From Colwellia polaris (GTDB lineage: Bacteria > Pseudomonadota > Gammaproteobacteria > Enterobacterales > Alteromonadaceae): DNA of 64,000 bases. This document shows, one piece after another, positions 37,532 through 46,192 of this stretch. Every line of letters begins with the position of its first letter. Positions within the stretch are counted from its first letter, which is position 1. Under the pieces are notes generated by a model. That model had not been told where the DNA came from, searched no databases, and saw nothing but the letters and a program-made list of their open reading frames with translations. The DNA is taken from assembly GCF_002104515.1 (NCBI RefSeq), contig NZ_NBOE01000003.1, positions 186,001-250,000 on the forward strand, read 5' to 3'. The translations under genes and the position numbers were made by a program.

Positions 37532-39247
37532 ATGGCTAATATTCAAAGAGAAAATACATTTAGTGAAATAAATGAAGAACAAATGCCGGTAGCAAAAAAT
37601 AAACTACATGGCTGGAAGCACTTTGCTGGTTTGTATGCAGGAGAGCATGTTGCCGCAACAGAGTTTGTTATCGGGGCGACCTTTGTCGCATTAGGTGCTG
37701 CAACTACCGATATTTTATTAGGTTTGTTAATAGGTAATTTATTAGCAATGTGCTCTTGGTGGTTACTAACCGCACCAATAGCTGTTGAGACTCGTTTAAG
37801 TTTATATAATTACCTTAATAAGATTGCCGGTAATTCAATGACAAAACTTTATAACTGGGCGAACGTTGTGATATTTTCAGTGATATCAGCCGCCATGATC
37901 ACCGTGTCATCCACCGCAGTTAGGTTCTTGTTTGATATTCCAGCACAACTCAATTGGTACCCCAGCAGCTTTTGGTTTGTTGCCATTGTACTTGCCGTTG
38001 GTTCAATAGTGGTGTTTGTTGCTATGTATGGGTTTTCCACCGTAGCTGACTTCTCTAAAATATGTGCCCCTTGGTTGTTTGTTATATTTATTGCCGGTTC
38101 ATTCACCTTATTTCCAGCATTATCGAACCATGTATTAGGGTCTACAACGCTGACTGGTTGGGGTGACTTTATCACTATTGGTGACAGTTCCATTTGGACC
38201 GGCTTTACCCCTGATGGTGAAAGTGGCATAGGGTTGTTAGAAGTTATCGGTTTTGCTTGGGCTGCAAACTCAATTACCCATTTTGGCCTTATTGATATGG
38301 CAATATTTCGATTTGCCAAACGCAAAAGATACGGTTTATTGTCAGGCGTTGGCATGTTCTTCGGTCATTACATAGCATGGATTTCAGCCGGTATTATGGG
38401 TGCAGGTGCTGCAGTATTACTTAAAACTACCATTACCTCATTAGATCCAGGCGATGTTGCTTACCATGCTTTAGGTTTAACCGGTTTTGTTATTATTATT
38501 ATTGCCGGTTGGACTACGGCCAACGCAAACCTTTATCGTGCAGGTTTAGCTGCTCAATCAATTTTTGTAAATCATTCACGTGAAAAAACCACTGCAATAG
38601 TTGGCGTTGTTACCGTAATAATTGCTTGCTTCCCTTTTGTATTTTCACAAATGTTACCGCTACTTACTTATGCTGGCTTATTAGTCGTGCCTGTTGGTGG
38701 CATTGTGTTTGCAGAGCACATGCTATTTCCAAAATTAGGCTTAACTCGTTATTGGGCAAAATACCAAAATATATCTCGCAGCATTCCAGCTATCGCCACT
38801 TGGGCATTAGCTTTAGTTTTTGGTTTTGGCTTGAACGCGCTAGATGTTATGTCGTTTTATTACTTATTTATTCCTACATGGATATTCAGCATTGTTATTT
38901 ATACGGTATTAGCAAAAAAATACGGCGCAGATAAAGATTACACTAATGAAGTAGCAGCTGAAGCACTTGAGCAAAAAGAAATTGTTTTGTATCAAACTCA
39001 GCAAGCGCTTACAGATAATCCCTTCATTGAAGATACAAGCACTATCAGCAAGATATTAAATGCAGTGTCAACAATTTCACTATTAGTGATTAGTGTTTTT
39101 GCATGTCAGGTAATGTTTTTTAGTGAAACGATGGCGGTTTATGAGACGAATAAAGCACAGTTTGAGTTTTATTGTTTTATTTTCACCATTACTTACTTTG
39201 CCAGTGCTTATATGTCGCTCAAACGTCAAAAAGCCCTTAATAGCTAG
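37532..39247 (+). CDS. NCS1-family (purine/cytosine permease-like) transporter in a polyol locus
   Basis: A 571-residue protein with about 12 membrane helices, belonging to the nucleobase:cation symporter-1 family: EHVAATEFVIGATFVALGAA near the start, ETRLSLYNYLNKIAGN, GFAWAANSITHFGLIDMAIFR in the middle and GWTTANANLYRAGLAAQSI later. Known members import nucleobases, hydantoins or thiamine-related compounds. Here it sits before mannitol dehydrogenase and fructokinase genes and no PTS or ABC polyol importer is present, so it probably imports the polyol. The start at ATG 37532 follows AGGAA; a TTG two codons upstream is less likely. The C-terminal ~110 residues form a hydrophilic stretch plus two more helices. 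Confidence 0.8.
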   Translation: MANIQRENTFSEINEEQMPVAKNKLHGWKHFAGLYAGEHVAATEFVIGATFVALGAATTDILLGLLIGNLLAMCSWWLLTAPIAVETRLSLYNYLNKIAGNSMTKLYNWANVVIFSVISAAMITVSSTAVRFLFDIPAQLNWYPSSFWFVAIVLAVGSIVVFVAMYGFSTVADFSKICAPWLFVIFIAGSFTLFPALSNHVLGSTTLTGWGDFITIGDSSIWTGFTPDGESGIGLLEVIGFAWAANSITHFGLIDMAIFRFAKRKRYGLLSGVGMFFGHYIAWISAGIMGAGAAVLLKTTITSLDPGDVAYHALGLTGFVIIIIAGWTTANANLYRAGLAAQSIFVNHSREKTTAIVGVVTVIIACFPFVFSQMLPLLTYAGLLVVPVGGIVFAEHMLFPKLGLTRYWAKYQNISRSIPAIATWALALVFGFGLNALDVMSFYYLFIPTWIFSIVIYTVLAKKYGADKDYTNEVAAEALEQKEIVLYQTQQALTDNPFIEDTSTISKILNAVSTISLLVISVFACQVMFFSETMAVYETNKAQFEFYCFIFTITYFASAYMSLKRQKALNS

Positions 39248-39302
39248 CTCATTTTACTTTGCGTTTATGCAATTAATTTACTCGCTAATGTAAAAAAATG
39301 CA

Positions 39303-39336
39303 CCGTTACATTGTTAATATACTAACAATGTAACGG
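39303..39336. promoter_or_regulatory. Perfect 14-bp inverted repeat before the polyol dehydrogenase gene
   Basis: CCGTTACATTGTTA (39303-39316) and TAACAATGTAACGG (39323-39336) with a 6-bp centre, not followed by a T-run. Candidate operator for the SorC-type regulator of this operon, or a processing hairpin between the permease and dehydrogenase transcripts. Confidence 0.55.
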
Positions 39337-39423
39337 GCCGAAACAACAGAAAAAATAGGTGAATAGCAGCAGAGTTCATCTAATTATATTTTAGGTTCAA
39401 ACCTATTTAGCAAGGCCAAAAAC

Positions 39424-40980
39424 ATGAATGATATTTCAAAAAATAACAGCCAAAATCAGCCATTAACTCAGCATTTAAGCCAGTTAACATTAGCTGAGTT
39501 ACCTGAACATATTGATATTCCGAATTATGACCGAAAAAACCTCAAAGCCGGTATTGTGCATATTGGCGTTGGTGGCTTTCATCGTGCGCATCAAGCCATG
39601 TATATAAACGAGCTATTAAAAACTCCGGGGTCAGAACAATGGGCTATTTGTGGTATTGGCTTATTAGAAAATAACCGTGGCCTGCGAGATACTCTAGTTA
39701 AGCAAGACTATTTATATTCACTTGTCGTTCGCCACCCTAATGGACAAATCGATAATAAAGTTATCGGCTCAATGATCGATTTTATCTTTGCCCCTGAAAA
39801 TAAACAAACCGCTATCGATAAATTAGCCCATAACGACACTAAAATTGTTTCGTTAACCATTACAGAAGGTGGGTATAATTTACATCCGATTACGGGTGAT
39901 CTCGACTTAACAAACCCCGATATAATGCATGACATTGCAAGCCCTAATGATCCAAAAACAGCCTTGGGTTATATTGCGGCGGCATTAAAAGTTCGTCAAG
40001 CAAACAACTCACCTGCTTTTACCGTGCAATCTTGTGACAATATCCAACATAACGGAGCAGTAACACGTAGAATGTTACTCACTCTGACTGAAAAGCAAGA
40101 TCCTGCCTTAAGTCAATGGATAGAAAAAAATGTAGCTTTTCCAAATGCTATGGTTGATCGCATAACACCTGTTACGACAAAAGTTGATACTGATTATGTT
40201 AGTGAAACATTTGGTTTAATTGATGAGTGGCCAATAACTTGTGAGTCGTTTTCGCAATGGGTAATTGAAGATAACTTCAGTAACGGTCGCCCAAACTGGG
40301 ATTTAGCCGGCGCACAATTTGTTCAAGATGTAACACCCTTTGAAAAAATGAAAATTCGATTATTAAATGCTGGGCATTCAGTATTAGGTTTATTAGGGTC
40401 GATTCACGGTTATTCAACCATAGATGAAACCGTGTCTGATCAAGACTTTGCAAATTATCTAAGCGCTTTTATGGACTTAGAAGTAACACCTTTGTTAGAT
40501 GAATTAGACGGAATTGATTTAGTCGCATACAAAGAGACCTTAATTGAGCGTTTTTCTAACCCAAATATTAAAGATAGCTTGGCTAGAATTTGTAGCGAAA
40601 GTTCAGCTAAACTACCAAAATTTTTAATTGCCACTATAACTGAAAACTTAGCGGTAAAGCGTGACTGTTCATTAGCGGCTTTAGTTATTGCAACGTGGTG
40701 TTTGTACAGCGACAAACAGGTAAACCAACAGCAGCAAGCTTTAGATATTCAAGATGCCATGCAGGAACAACTGCACGAATACGCTCAACAAACTGGCTCA
40801 GATAAACTCGCGTTTTTAAAATTAAGCAGCTTGTTTACTGACTTAATTGATCAGCCAGATTTCAGTCAACTTTACATTAACGCTATTAATTTACTTTATG
40901 TACCTACAAGTAATATTAAAAATATAATGAAAACCACCCTTGAACAAAAATTAAATAAAGTTGCTCTGGAGACAAAATAA
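39424..40980 (+). CDS. Mannitol/polyol dehydrogenase, long-chain family (MtlK-like)
   Basis: A 518-residue NAD-dependent polyol dehydrogenase. The Rossmann start is IVHIGVGGFHRAHQAMYINELL; the substrate loop ITEGGYNL and PNAMVDRITP follow, and the catalytic motif K-x4-N-x2-H is seen as KIRLLNAGHS near residue 305. Enzymes of this family oxidise mannitol to fructose (also arabinitol, fructuronate or tagaturonate in relatives). A fructokinase is encoded immediately downstream with one base of overlap, which favours a product ketose of fructose. It may also accept sorbitol or arabinitol. Confidence 0.88.
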   Translation: MNDISKNNSQNQPLTQHLSQLTLAELPEHIDIPNYDRKNLKAGIVHIGVGGFHRAHQAMYINELLKTPGSEQWAICGIGLLENNRGLRDTLVKQDYLYSLVVRHPNGQIDNKVIGSMIDFIFAPENKQTAIDKLAHNDTKIVSLTITEGGYNLHPITGDLDLTNPDIMHDIASPNDPKTALGYIAAALKVRQANNSPAFTVQSCDNIQHNGAVTRRMLLTLTEKQDPALSQWIEKNVAFPNAMVDRITPVTTKVDTDYVSETFGLIDEWPITCESFSQWVIEDNFSNGRPNWDLAGAQFVQDVTPFEKMKIRLLNAGHSVLGLLGSIHGYSTIDETVSDQDFANYLSAFMDLEVTPLLDELDGIDLVAYKETLIERFSNPNIKDSLARICSESSAKLPKFLIATITENLAVKRDCSLAALVIATWCLYSDKQVNQQQQALDIQDAMQEQLHEYAQQTGSDKLAFLKLSSLFTDLIDQPDFSQLYINAINLLYVPTSNIKNIMKTTLEQKLNKVALETK

Positions 40981-41900
40981 TGAACAGCTTATTCATCAAT
41001 CATAAAAGCCCTAGCGAAATAACAATCAACTGTTTTGGTGAAGTTTTATGGGATTGTTTTGCTAACGAAAAACGTTTAGGCGGTGCACCTTTAAATGTTT
41101 GTTTACGTTTAAATTCTCTCGGCATTCAAGCTAAAATGCTGAGTGCTGTTGGCAATGATGCTTTAGGAGAGGAATTATTAGATGATATTAAAACGCGCAA
41201 TATAGATACTGACTTTATTACCGTTAATTGCCATAAAAAAACCAGTACCGTAGAAGTTACTTTAGATAGCAATGGCAGTGCAACATACGAAATTGTTGCT
41301 GATACCGCGTGGGATAACATAGCGTTAACTCCCGCCCTTATTGAGCAAGTTAAGTCTTCAGATATTTTTGTTTTTGGCAGCTTGGTCGGGCGTGAAAAAG
41401 TATCATTGAATACGTTAAAACAGCTGATTGAAGTCGCACAATTTAAAGTTTTTGATGTCAACTTACGTAAGCCGCACTATGATCTTGAAACGTTAATCCA
41501 ACTTATGCAAAGTGCTGACTTTATCAAACTCAACGACGATGAGTTATACGAAATAGCACACGCTATGGGCTCTAAATTCAATTCGTTAGAGCAAAACCTT
41601 GAATTTATCGCTGATAAAACAAATACGCCTTATATGTGTGTAACTAAAGGTTCCCATGGTGCTTTATTAAAAATTAATGATCAAAATTATTATAATTCTG
41701 GCTACCTGATAAAAGTCGTTGATACTGTAGGCGCTGGTGATTCATTTTTAGGGTCGTTAATTTACCAGCTTTGTAACACAACCAATGCACAATATGCGGT
41801 TAATTTTGCTTGTGCTGTTGGCGCTATGGTGGCACAAAACCACGGTGCAACTCCAGAGTTACCCATAAATGCAATTGAACAGTTTATGAATCCAATATGA
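40980..41900 (+). CDS. PfkB-family fructokinase
   Basis: A 306-residue ribokinase-type sugar kinase. The N-terminal signature is FGEVLWDCFANEKRLGGAPLNVCLRLNSLG and the C-terminal signature VDTVGAGDSFLGSLI carries the catalytic Asp and anion hole. Its start overlaps the dehydrogenase stop (TAATG), so both are made together. It probably phosphorylates fructose from polyol oxidation to fructose-6-P. Substrate is inferred from neighbours. Confidence 0.87.
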   Translation: MNSLFINHKSPSEITINCFGEVLWDCFANEKRLGGAPLNVCLRLNSLGIQAKMLSAVGNDALGEELLDDIKTRNIDTDFITVNCHKKTSTVEVTLDSNGSATYEIVADTAWDNIALTPALIEQVKSSDIFVFGSLVGREKVSLNTLKQLIEVAQFKVFDVNLRKPHYDLETLIQLMQSADFIKLNDDELYEIAHAMGSKFNSLEQNLEFIADKTNTPYMCVTKGSHGALLKINDQNYYNSGYLIKVVDTVGAGDSFLGSLIYQLCNTTNAQYAVNFACAVGAMVAQNHGATPELPINAIEQFMNPI

Positions 41901-41982
41901 TTTATACAATTCCAATAGATTACAAAAACTTGTATTCTAGTTAAATAACTAGCATACAAGTAATGAGGATAAATAAAAATTA

Positions 41983-42684
41983 ATGAAAGCCAACGATTTA
42001 GCGATTAATAGCGCCATAGATTTAATTATCTTCGATTGCGATGGTGTGCTGGTTGATAGTGAAGTACTAAGCCAACGCGTGCTTATTGAAATGCTAGCAG
42101 AGATTGGTGTGGCTGTATCAGAAGAATATTTTCTTACTCACTTCTTAGGATATAATTTTGAGCATGTTACCGCTAAAGTATTCTCAGACTTTTCGGTTAA
42201 ATTAACCGCTGAATTTCGAGAAAACTATCGTGATAAATTAATCAAGGTATTTGCTGTCGAGCTTCAGCAAACTCAAGATTTAGCGTGGATGCTATCTCAA
42301 ATTAATGTTAAAAGTTGCGTTGCCACTAGCGGCAGTCCTGATAAAGTAAGAAACTCGCTGCATTACACCAAGCTAGAGCAATATTTTGGAAACCGAGTAT
42401 TTACCTCTTCAGAAGTTAAAAACGGTAAACCTGCGCCAGATTTATTTTTACATGCTGCAAATAAAATGGCGGTAGCACCACAAAACTGTTTAGTAATAGA
42501 AGACTCAAACGCCGGCGTTCGAGCTGGTTTAGCGGCGAACATGCAGGTAATAAGATATACAGGTGCTAGCCACCTATCAGGTTTAAAGACTACAATGTCT
42601 GATGATGTTACCACTATAGATCATTGGACTGAGCTATTTGAGCAGATACCTTCGCTTAGTTCATCTACAAAAACCGAGAGGTAA
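41983..42684 (+). CDS. HAD-superfamily sugar-phosphate phosphatase
   Basis: A 233-residue HAD hydrolase of the phosphoglucomutase/YieH-like subgroup: FDCDGVLVDSE (nucleophile Asp and acid Asp), ATSGS (motif II), KNGKPAPDLFLHAA (motif III Lys) and VIEDSNAGVRAG (motif IV). It probably removes phosphate from a sugar phosphate. In a polyol operon it may recycle a dead-end phosphate such as mannitol-1-P or fructose-1-P, which is inference. It precedes the regulator gene by 3 bp. GAGG lies rather far (14 bases) upstream, so the start is slightly uncertain. Confidence 0.8.
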   Translation: MKANDLAINSAIDLIIFDCDGVLVDSEVLSQRVLIEMLAEIGVAVSEEYFLTHFLGYNFEHVTAKVFSDFSVKLTAEFRENYRDKLIKVFAVELQQTQDLAWMLSQINVKSCVATSGSPDKVRNSLHYTKLEQYFGNRVFTSSEVKNGKPAPDLFLHAANKMAVAPQNCLVIEDSNAGVRAGLAANMQVIRYTGASHLSGLKTTMSDDVTTIDHWTELFEQIPSLSSSTKTER

Positions 42685-42687
42685 AGT

Positions 42688-43647
42688 GTGTTAAAGCGTT
42701 CGAATTCCGAAATAAGAAAGTTAGACGATGCCGCTAAAGCAGGTTGGCTATATTATGTTGCCGGCAATACTCAAGAAGAAATAGCCAAAAAGCTTAATGT
42801 TTCTCGCCAATCAGCGCAACGCATGGTGGCACTATCCGTTAGCGAGGGCCTAATTAAAGTGCGCCTTGAGCATCCAATCGCTAAATGTATGGATTTACAA
42901 TTAAAGATAAAAACACGCTTTGGATTACAGTCTTGTATTGTTGTTCCAAGCGATACTAGTGATCCTACCTCTACATTAGGTCTTGCCCAAGCCGGCGCAA
43001 AAGAAATAGAGTTACATCTAAAAGCAACAGAGCCAAAAATAATAGCAATGGGCACTGGACGAGTTCTTCGTGCTTGCGTTGAAGAACTGTCTTTACTGAA
43101 CTGTGAACAACATCAAATTGTCGCACTATTAGGCAATATGGCTTCCGATGGTTCGGCCTCTTCATACGATGTTGTAATGCGCATGGCTGAACACATTAAC
43201 GCTAAGCATTACCCTATGCCACTACCTGTGCTTCCAAATAGTAAGGAAGAAAAAGACCAGTTACATGCACAGCGTTATATTGCCAATAATTTAGCCTTAG
43301 CAGCACAAGCAGATGTAACCTTTATTGGTGTCGGTAATTTAGCAATTAACTCTCCGCTGCACATCGACGGTTTTGTTACCCCAAAAGAGCTAAAAGAGTT
43401 ACAAACTAAAGGCGCTGTAGGAGAATTAATTAGTTGGGTTTTAGATGTTAACGGCAACCTGATTGACTGCGCAGTGAATAAGCGTGTTGCCAGTTCACCA
43501 TTAAAAGCAAACTCTGACAAAGCGGTTTACGCTATAGCTGCCGGTGAAGAAAAAGTTTTTGCGATATTAGGTGCCCTAAGATCTAAACTAATCAATGGTT
43601 TAATTACCAATGAATATACCGCTGAACGCCTACTAGGCATAGATTAA
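42688..43647 (+). CDS. SorC/DeoR-like sugar-responsive transcription regulator (GTG start)
   Basis: A 319-residue regulator: an N-terminal helix-turn-helix (AGNTQEEIAKKLNVSRQSAQRMVALSVSEGLIKV, about residues 25-60) and a C-terminal SorC-type phosphosugar-binding domain (MGTGRVLRACVEEL, GLLGNMASDGSASSYDVVMRMAEH, FIGVGNL). Members sense sugar phosphates and control adjacent catabolic operons. It begins with GTG at 42688, with GAGAGG ahead. It most likely controls the barrel-permease-dehydrogenase-kinase genes; the inverted repeat at 39303-39336 is a candidate site. Confidence 0.87.
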   Translation: MLKRSNSEIRKLDDAAKAGWLYYVAGNTQEEIAKKLNVSRQSAQRMVALSVSEGLIKVRLEHPIAKCMDLQLKIKTRFGLQSCIVVPSDTSDPTSTLGLAQAGAKEIELHLKATEPKIIAMGTGRVLRACVEELSLLNCEQHQIVALLGNMASDGSASSYDVVMRMAEHINAKHYPMPLPVLPNSKEEKDQLHAQRYIANNLALAAQADVTFIGVGNLAINSPLHIDGFVTPKELKELQTKGAVGELISWVLDVNGNLIDCAVNKRVASSPLKANSDKAVYAIAAGEEKVFAILGALRSKLINGLITNEYTAERLLGID

Positions 43648-43758
43648 ATTCAATAAATCAAAAGCGCAACTACATTCGCAATAACAATAAGTCGACTATG
43701 CTTAGGCAATTAATGTCGCAGTTTGAAACAAACATAAATTTTATAAGGCTTAATACAC

Positions 43759-45399
43759 ATGTTGACTAATACTCTAGCGTGGCAAAACTTACAAATTCAC
43801 TACTTAGATAGTAAAACGATTCACTTAAAGTCCTTATTTCGAATTGACCCTGAAAGGTTTGACAAGTTCACCATTTCAGCATCTGGGCTTACGCTAGATT
43901 ACTCAAAAAATCATTTAGTACCTGAAACAAAAAAATTACTTGTCGATTTGGCCGAGCAATGTGGCGTGAAAGAGAAAATAGAAAAAATGTTTTCAGGTGC
44001 GCCGATTAACACCACTGAAAACCGCCCTGTTTTACACACAGCATTACGTAACTTTTCTGATGAACCGGTTTATGTTGATGGCGAGAATATCATGCCATTG
44101 GTCAAAAACACTTTAGAAAAAATTAAAACCTTTGTTAATGATGTGTCATCTGGCACTACGAAAGGTTATAGCGGCAAAGCGTTTACCGATATTGTTGCCA
44201 TTGGTATTGGTGGCTCATTTTTAGGGCCTAAAATTATGTCAGAGGCATTAAAGCCTTATCGTCAAAAGCATTTGAACGTGCACTACGTAGCCAATGTTGA
44301 TGGTTGTCATATTCATGATGTGTTATCTGATTTAGATCCTGAAACGACTTTAGTGATCACCTCTTCAAAAACGCTAACCACGCAAGAAACCCTTAGAAAT
44401 ACTGAGTCAGCAAAAGAATGGTTTTTAAAACAAGCCAAAGTGACTGACATTGAACATAACTTTGCTTGTGTCTCTAGTAATATTGAAGCGGCGAAAAGCT
44501 TTGGTATTAATGAGAAAAATATCTTTCCTATGTGGGATTGGGTTGGCGGTCGTTATTCTATTTGGTCAGCCATTGGCTTACCGCTTGCTATTGGTATTGG
44601 CTATGATAATTACTTAGCGTTTTTAAATGGCGCATTTGAAATGGATGAACACTTTAGACAAGCGCCATTTGAAGAAAATATGCCGGTAATTATGGCATTA
44701 CTGGGTATTTGGTATAGAAACTTCCACGGTGCTCAATCGCAAGTGTTATTACCTTATTATCATTATTTACGTGGCTTGCCAGCTTATATTCAGCAACTCG
44801 ATATGGAAAGTAATGGTAAATCAGTTAATTTAGATAATAAAGAAACCAACTACGATACCGGCCCAATTATTTGGGGCAGTGAAGGTACTAATGGCCAACA
44901 TTCATTTCACCAGTTAATTCATCAAAGTAAAACGCCTATTCCAGTCGACTTTATTTTACCGCTTAATCCACATGCTGATATTTCGAATCATCATGATATG
45001 TTAATTGCTAACTGTTTAGGGCAAAGCCAAGCATTAATGGAAGGACAAACAGAAGAGCAAGTAATCGCTGCCATGACTAAAGCTAAGTGCAGTACCGATG
45101 AAATAAGTTATTTGTCGTCTCATAAAGTCATGAAAGGCAATAAACCAAGCAATACACTTTTAATGCCGCAATTAACGCCTAAAGCTTTAGGCAGTTTAAT
45201 AGCCTTATATGAACATAAAGTGTTTGTACAAGGTGTTATTTGGCAAATAAACTCATTTGATCAATGGGGTGTAGAGCTCGGCAAAGCGCTTGGCAATGAA
45301 ATATTCAGTAAGCTTTCTAACATTGATATGCCTTTAGACATGGATGGCTCAACCAAAGGTTTAATTAACATTTGTCGTAATAGACGCAATATTAGTTAA
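43759..45399 (+). CDS. pgi: Glucose-6-phosphate isomerase
   Basis: A 546-residue phosphoglucose isomerase interconverting fructose-6-P and glucose-6-P. Signatures are ITSSKTLTTQETLRNTESAKEWF, WDWVGGRYSIWSAIGLPLAIGIG, DMESNGKSV, GSEGTNGQHSFHQLIHQ and NSFDQWGVELGKALG. Length is normal. Placed after the polyol genes it would send fructose-6-P towards glucose-6-P, as needed by the Entner-Doudoroff route. The strong hairpin at 45419-45459 ends the operon. Confidence 0.96.
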   Translation: MLTNTLAWQNLQIHYLDSKTIHLKSLFRIDPERFDKFTISASGLTLDYSKNHLVPETKKLLVDLAEQCGVKEKIEKMFSGAPINTTENRPVLHTALRNFSDEPVYVDGENIMPLVKNTLEKIKTFVNDVSSGTTKGYSGKAFTDIVAIGIGGSFLGPKIMSEALKPYRQKHLNVHYVANVDGCHIHDVLSDLDPETTLVITSSKTLTTQETLRNTESAKEWFLKQAKVTDIEHNFACVSSNIEAAKSFGINEKNIFPMWDWVGGRYSIWSAIGLPLAIGIGYDNYLAFLNGAFEMDEHFRQAPFEENMPVIMALLGIWYRNFHGAQSQVLLPYYHYLRGLPAYIQQLDMESNGKSVNLDNKETNYDTGPIIWGSEGTNGQHSFHQLIHQSKTPIPVDFILPLNPHADISNHHDMLIANCLGQSQALMEGQTEEQVIAAMTKAKCSTDEISYLSSHKVMKGNKPSNTLLMPQLTPKALGSLIALYEHKVFVQGVIWQINSFDQWGVELGKALGNEIFSKLSNIDMPLDMDGSTKGLINICRNRRNIS

Positions 45400-45418
45400 A
45401 CAGTTAAATTTTAAATTG

Positions 45419-45459
45419 AAGCCCCTATAGTTTCTTATTTACAAGAAATTAAGGGGCTT
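45419..45459 (+). terminator. Hairpin terminator after pgi
   Basis: AAGCCCCT.TAGTTTCTT pairs with AAGAAATTA.AGGGGCTT around ATTTAC. The T-run is weak, but the stem is long. Confidence 0.65.
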
Positions 45460-45928
45460 ACACAAAACTTCTTATAAGGTTCGCCTTGTTAGTGAATGCA
45501 ATAACAAGCCTGTTTCATTTACACATAACAACCTCGGTGCTACTTGCTGGACAAAACCTAGTGTTGCTTTGTTCCTTTTCTTTAATGGTACTTATTCCAT
45601 TTTATAAGTTACTTTTTCTGCAATCTCATTTACCTTAAAAGTCTTTTTACATTGGCTGTATATAGCAAATTCGCAGGGCTATTACTGTTAACCACTAACA
45701 TAAAGTGGTTTCATAACTTACTGTTAAAAAACATAAATTATTTTTGCTTGTTGTCAATACATAACTATACTCAGTAACAAGGAAGCGTAATTACAGTTTT
45801 GTCACTAAAACATACATTGAAAGTAATTGGCGTTTAAAAGATAGACCATTTTTTGTTTTCAGTATTATCAACTTTATTCCCCAGTGAAATACACTTTGGT
45901 AAAAAGTCTAATCTAAACAGAGGTAAAC
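45460..45928. other. Intergenic region between pgi and the dual binding protein
   Basis: About 470 bp of AT-rich sequence that presumably contains the promoter of the downstream genes. No gene, RNA or strong repeat is recognised. Confidence 0.4.
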
Positions 45929-46183
45929 ATGGAAGTTACTAGAATTCTCCCCCTCAGGCAGAGCAAAATAGTTTTGCAGCTTAGCTTAATAACAATTAAC
46001 GCTACATTTCAATCTAGCCAATTTTTTTGCTCTGCTCAATGGAACTATTGCCACTTTCCTCTTCAAAAGTGTTTAATGCATTCACTAGGCTGTAACCTAA
46101 TGGATATATGCTCACTCAAAGTCATATCTAGCAAAATAGCAGCCTACCCTAGTAAAACTTTGATTAATCAACGAATAACTTAG
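45929..46183 (+). CDS. Possible 84-residue leader peptide ahead of the dual binding protein
   Basis: GAGGTAAAC directly before the ATG is a good ribosome binding site, and the stop lies only 9 bases before the next start. The translation has no recognised family, is rich in Ser, Cys and Leu and has no clear signal peptide. An 11-bp inverted repeat (GCAGAGCAAAA at 45958-45968, TTTTGCTCTGC at 46025-46035) lies within it, suggesting that the region may be a structured leader. It may equally be a chance frame. Confidence 0.3.
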   Translation: MEVTRILPLRQSKIVLQLSLITINATFQSSQFFCSAQWNYCHFPLQKCLMHSLGCNLMDICSLKVISSKIAAYPSKTLINQRIT

Positions 46184-46192
46184 GGAAAATAT

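Noticed and set aside
39303-39336. Simple terminator after the NCS1 gene
   Set aside because: The stem is not followed by a T-run on either strand and the dehydrogenase lies just downstream in the same direction.
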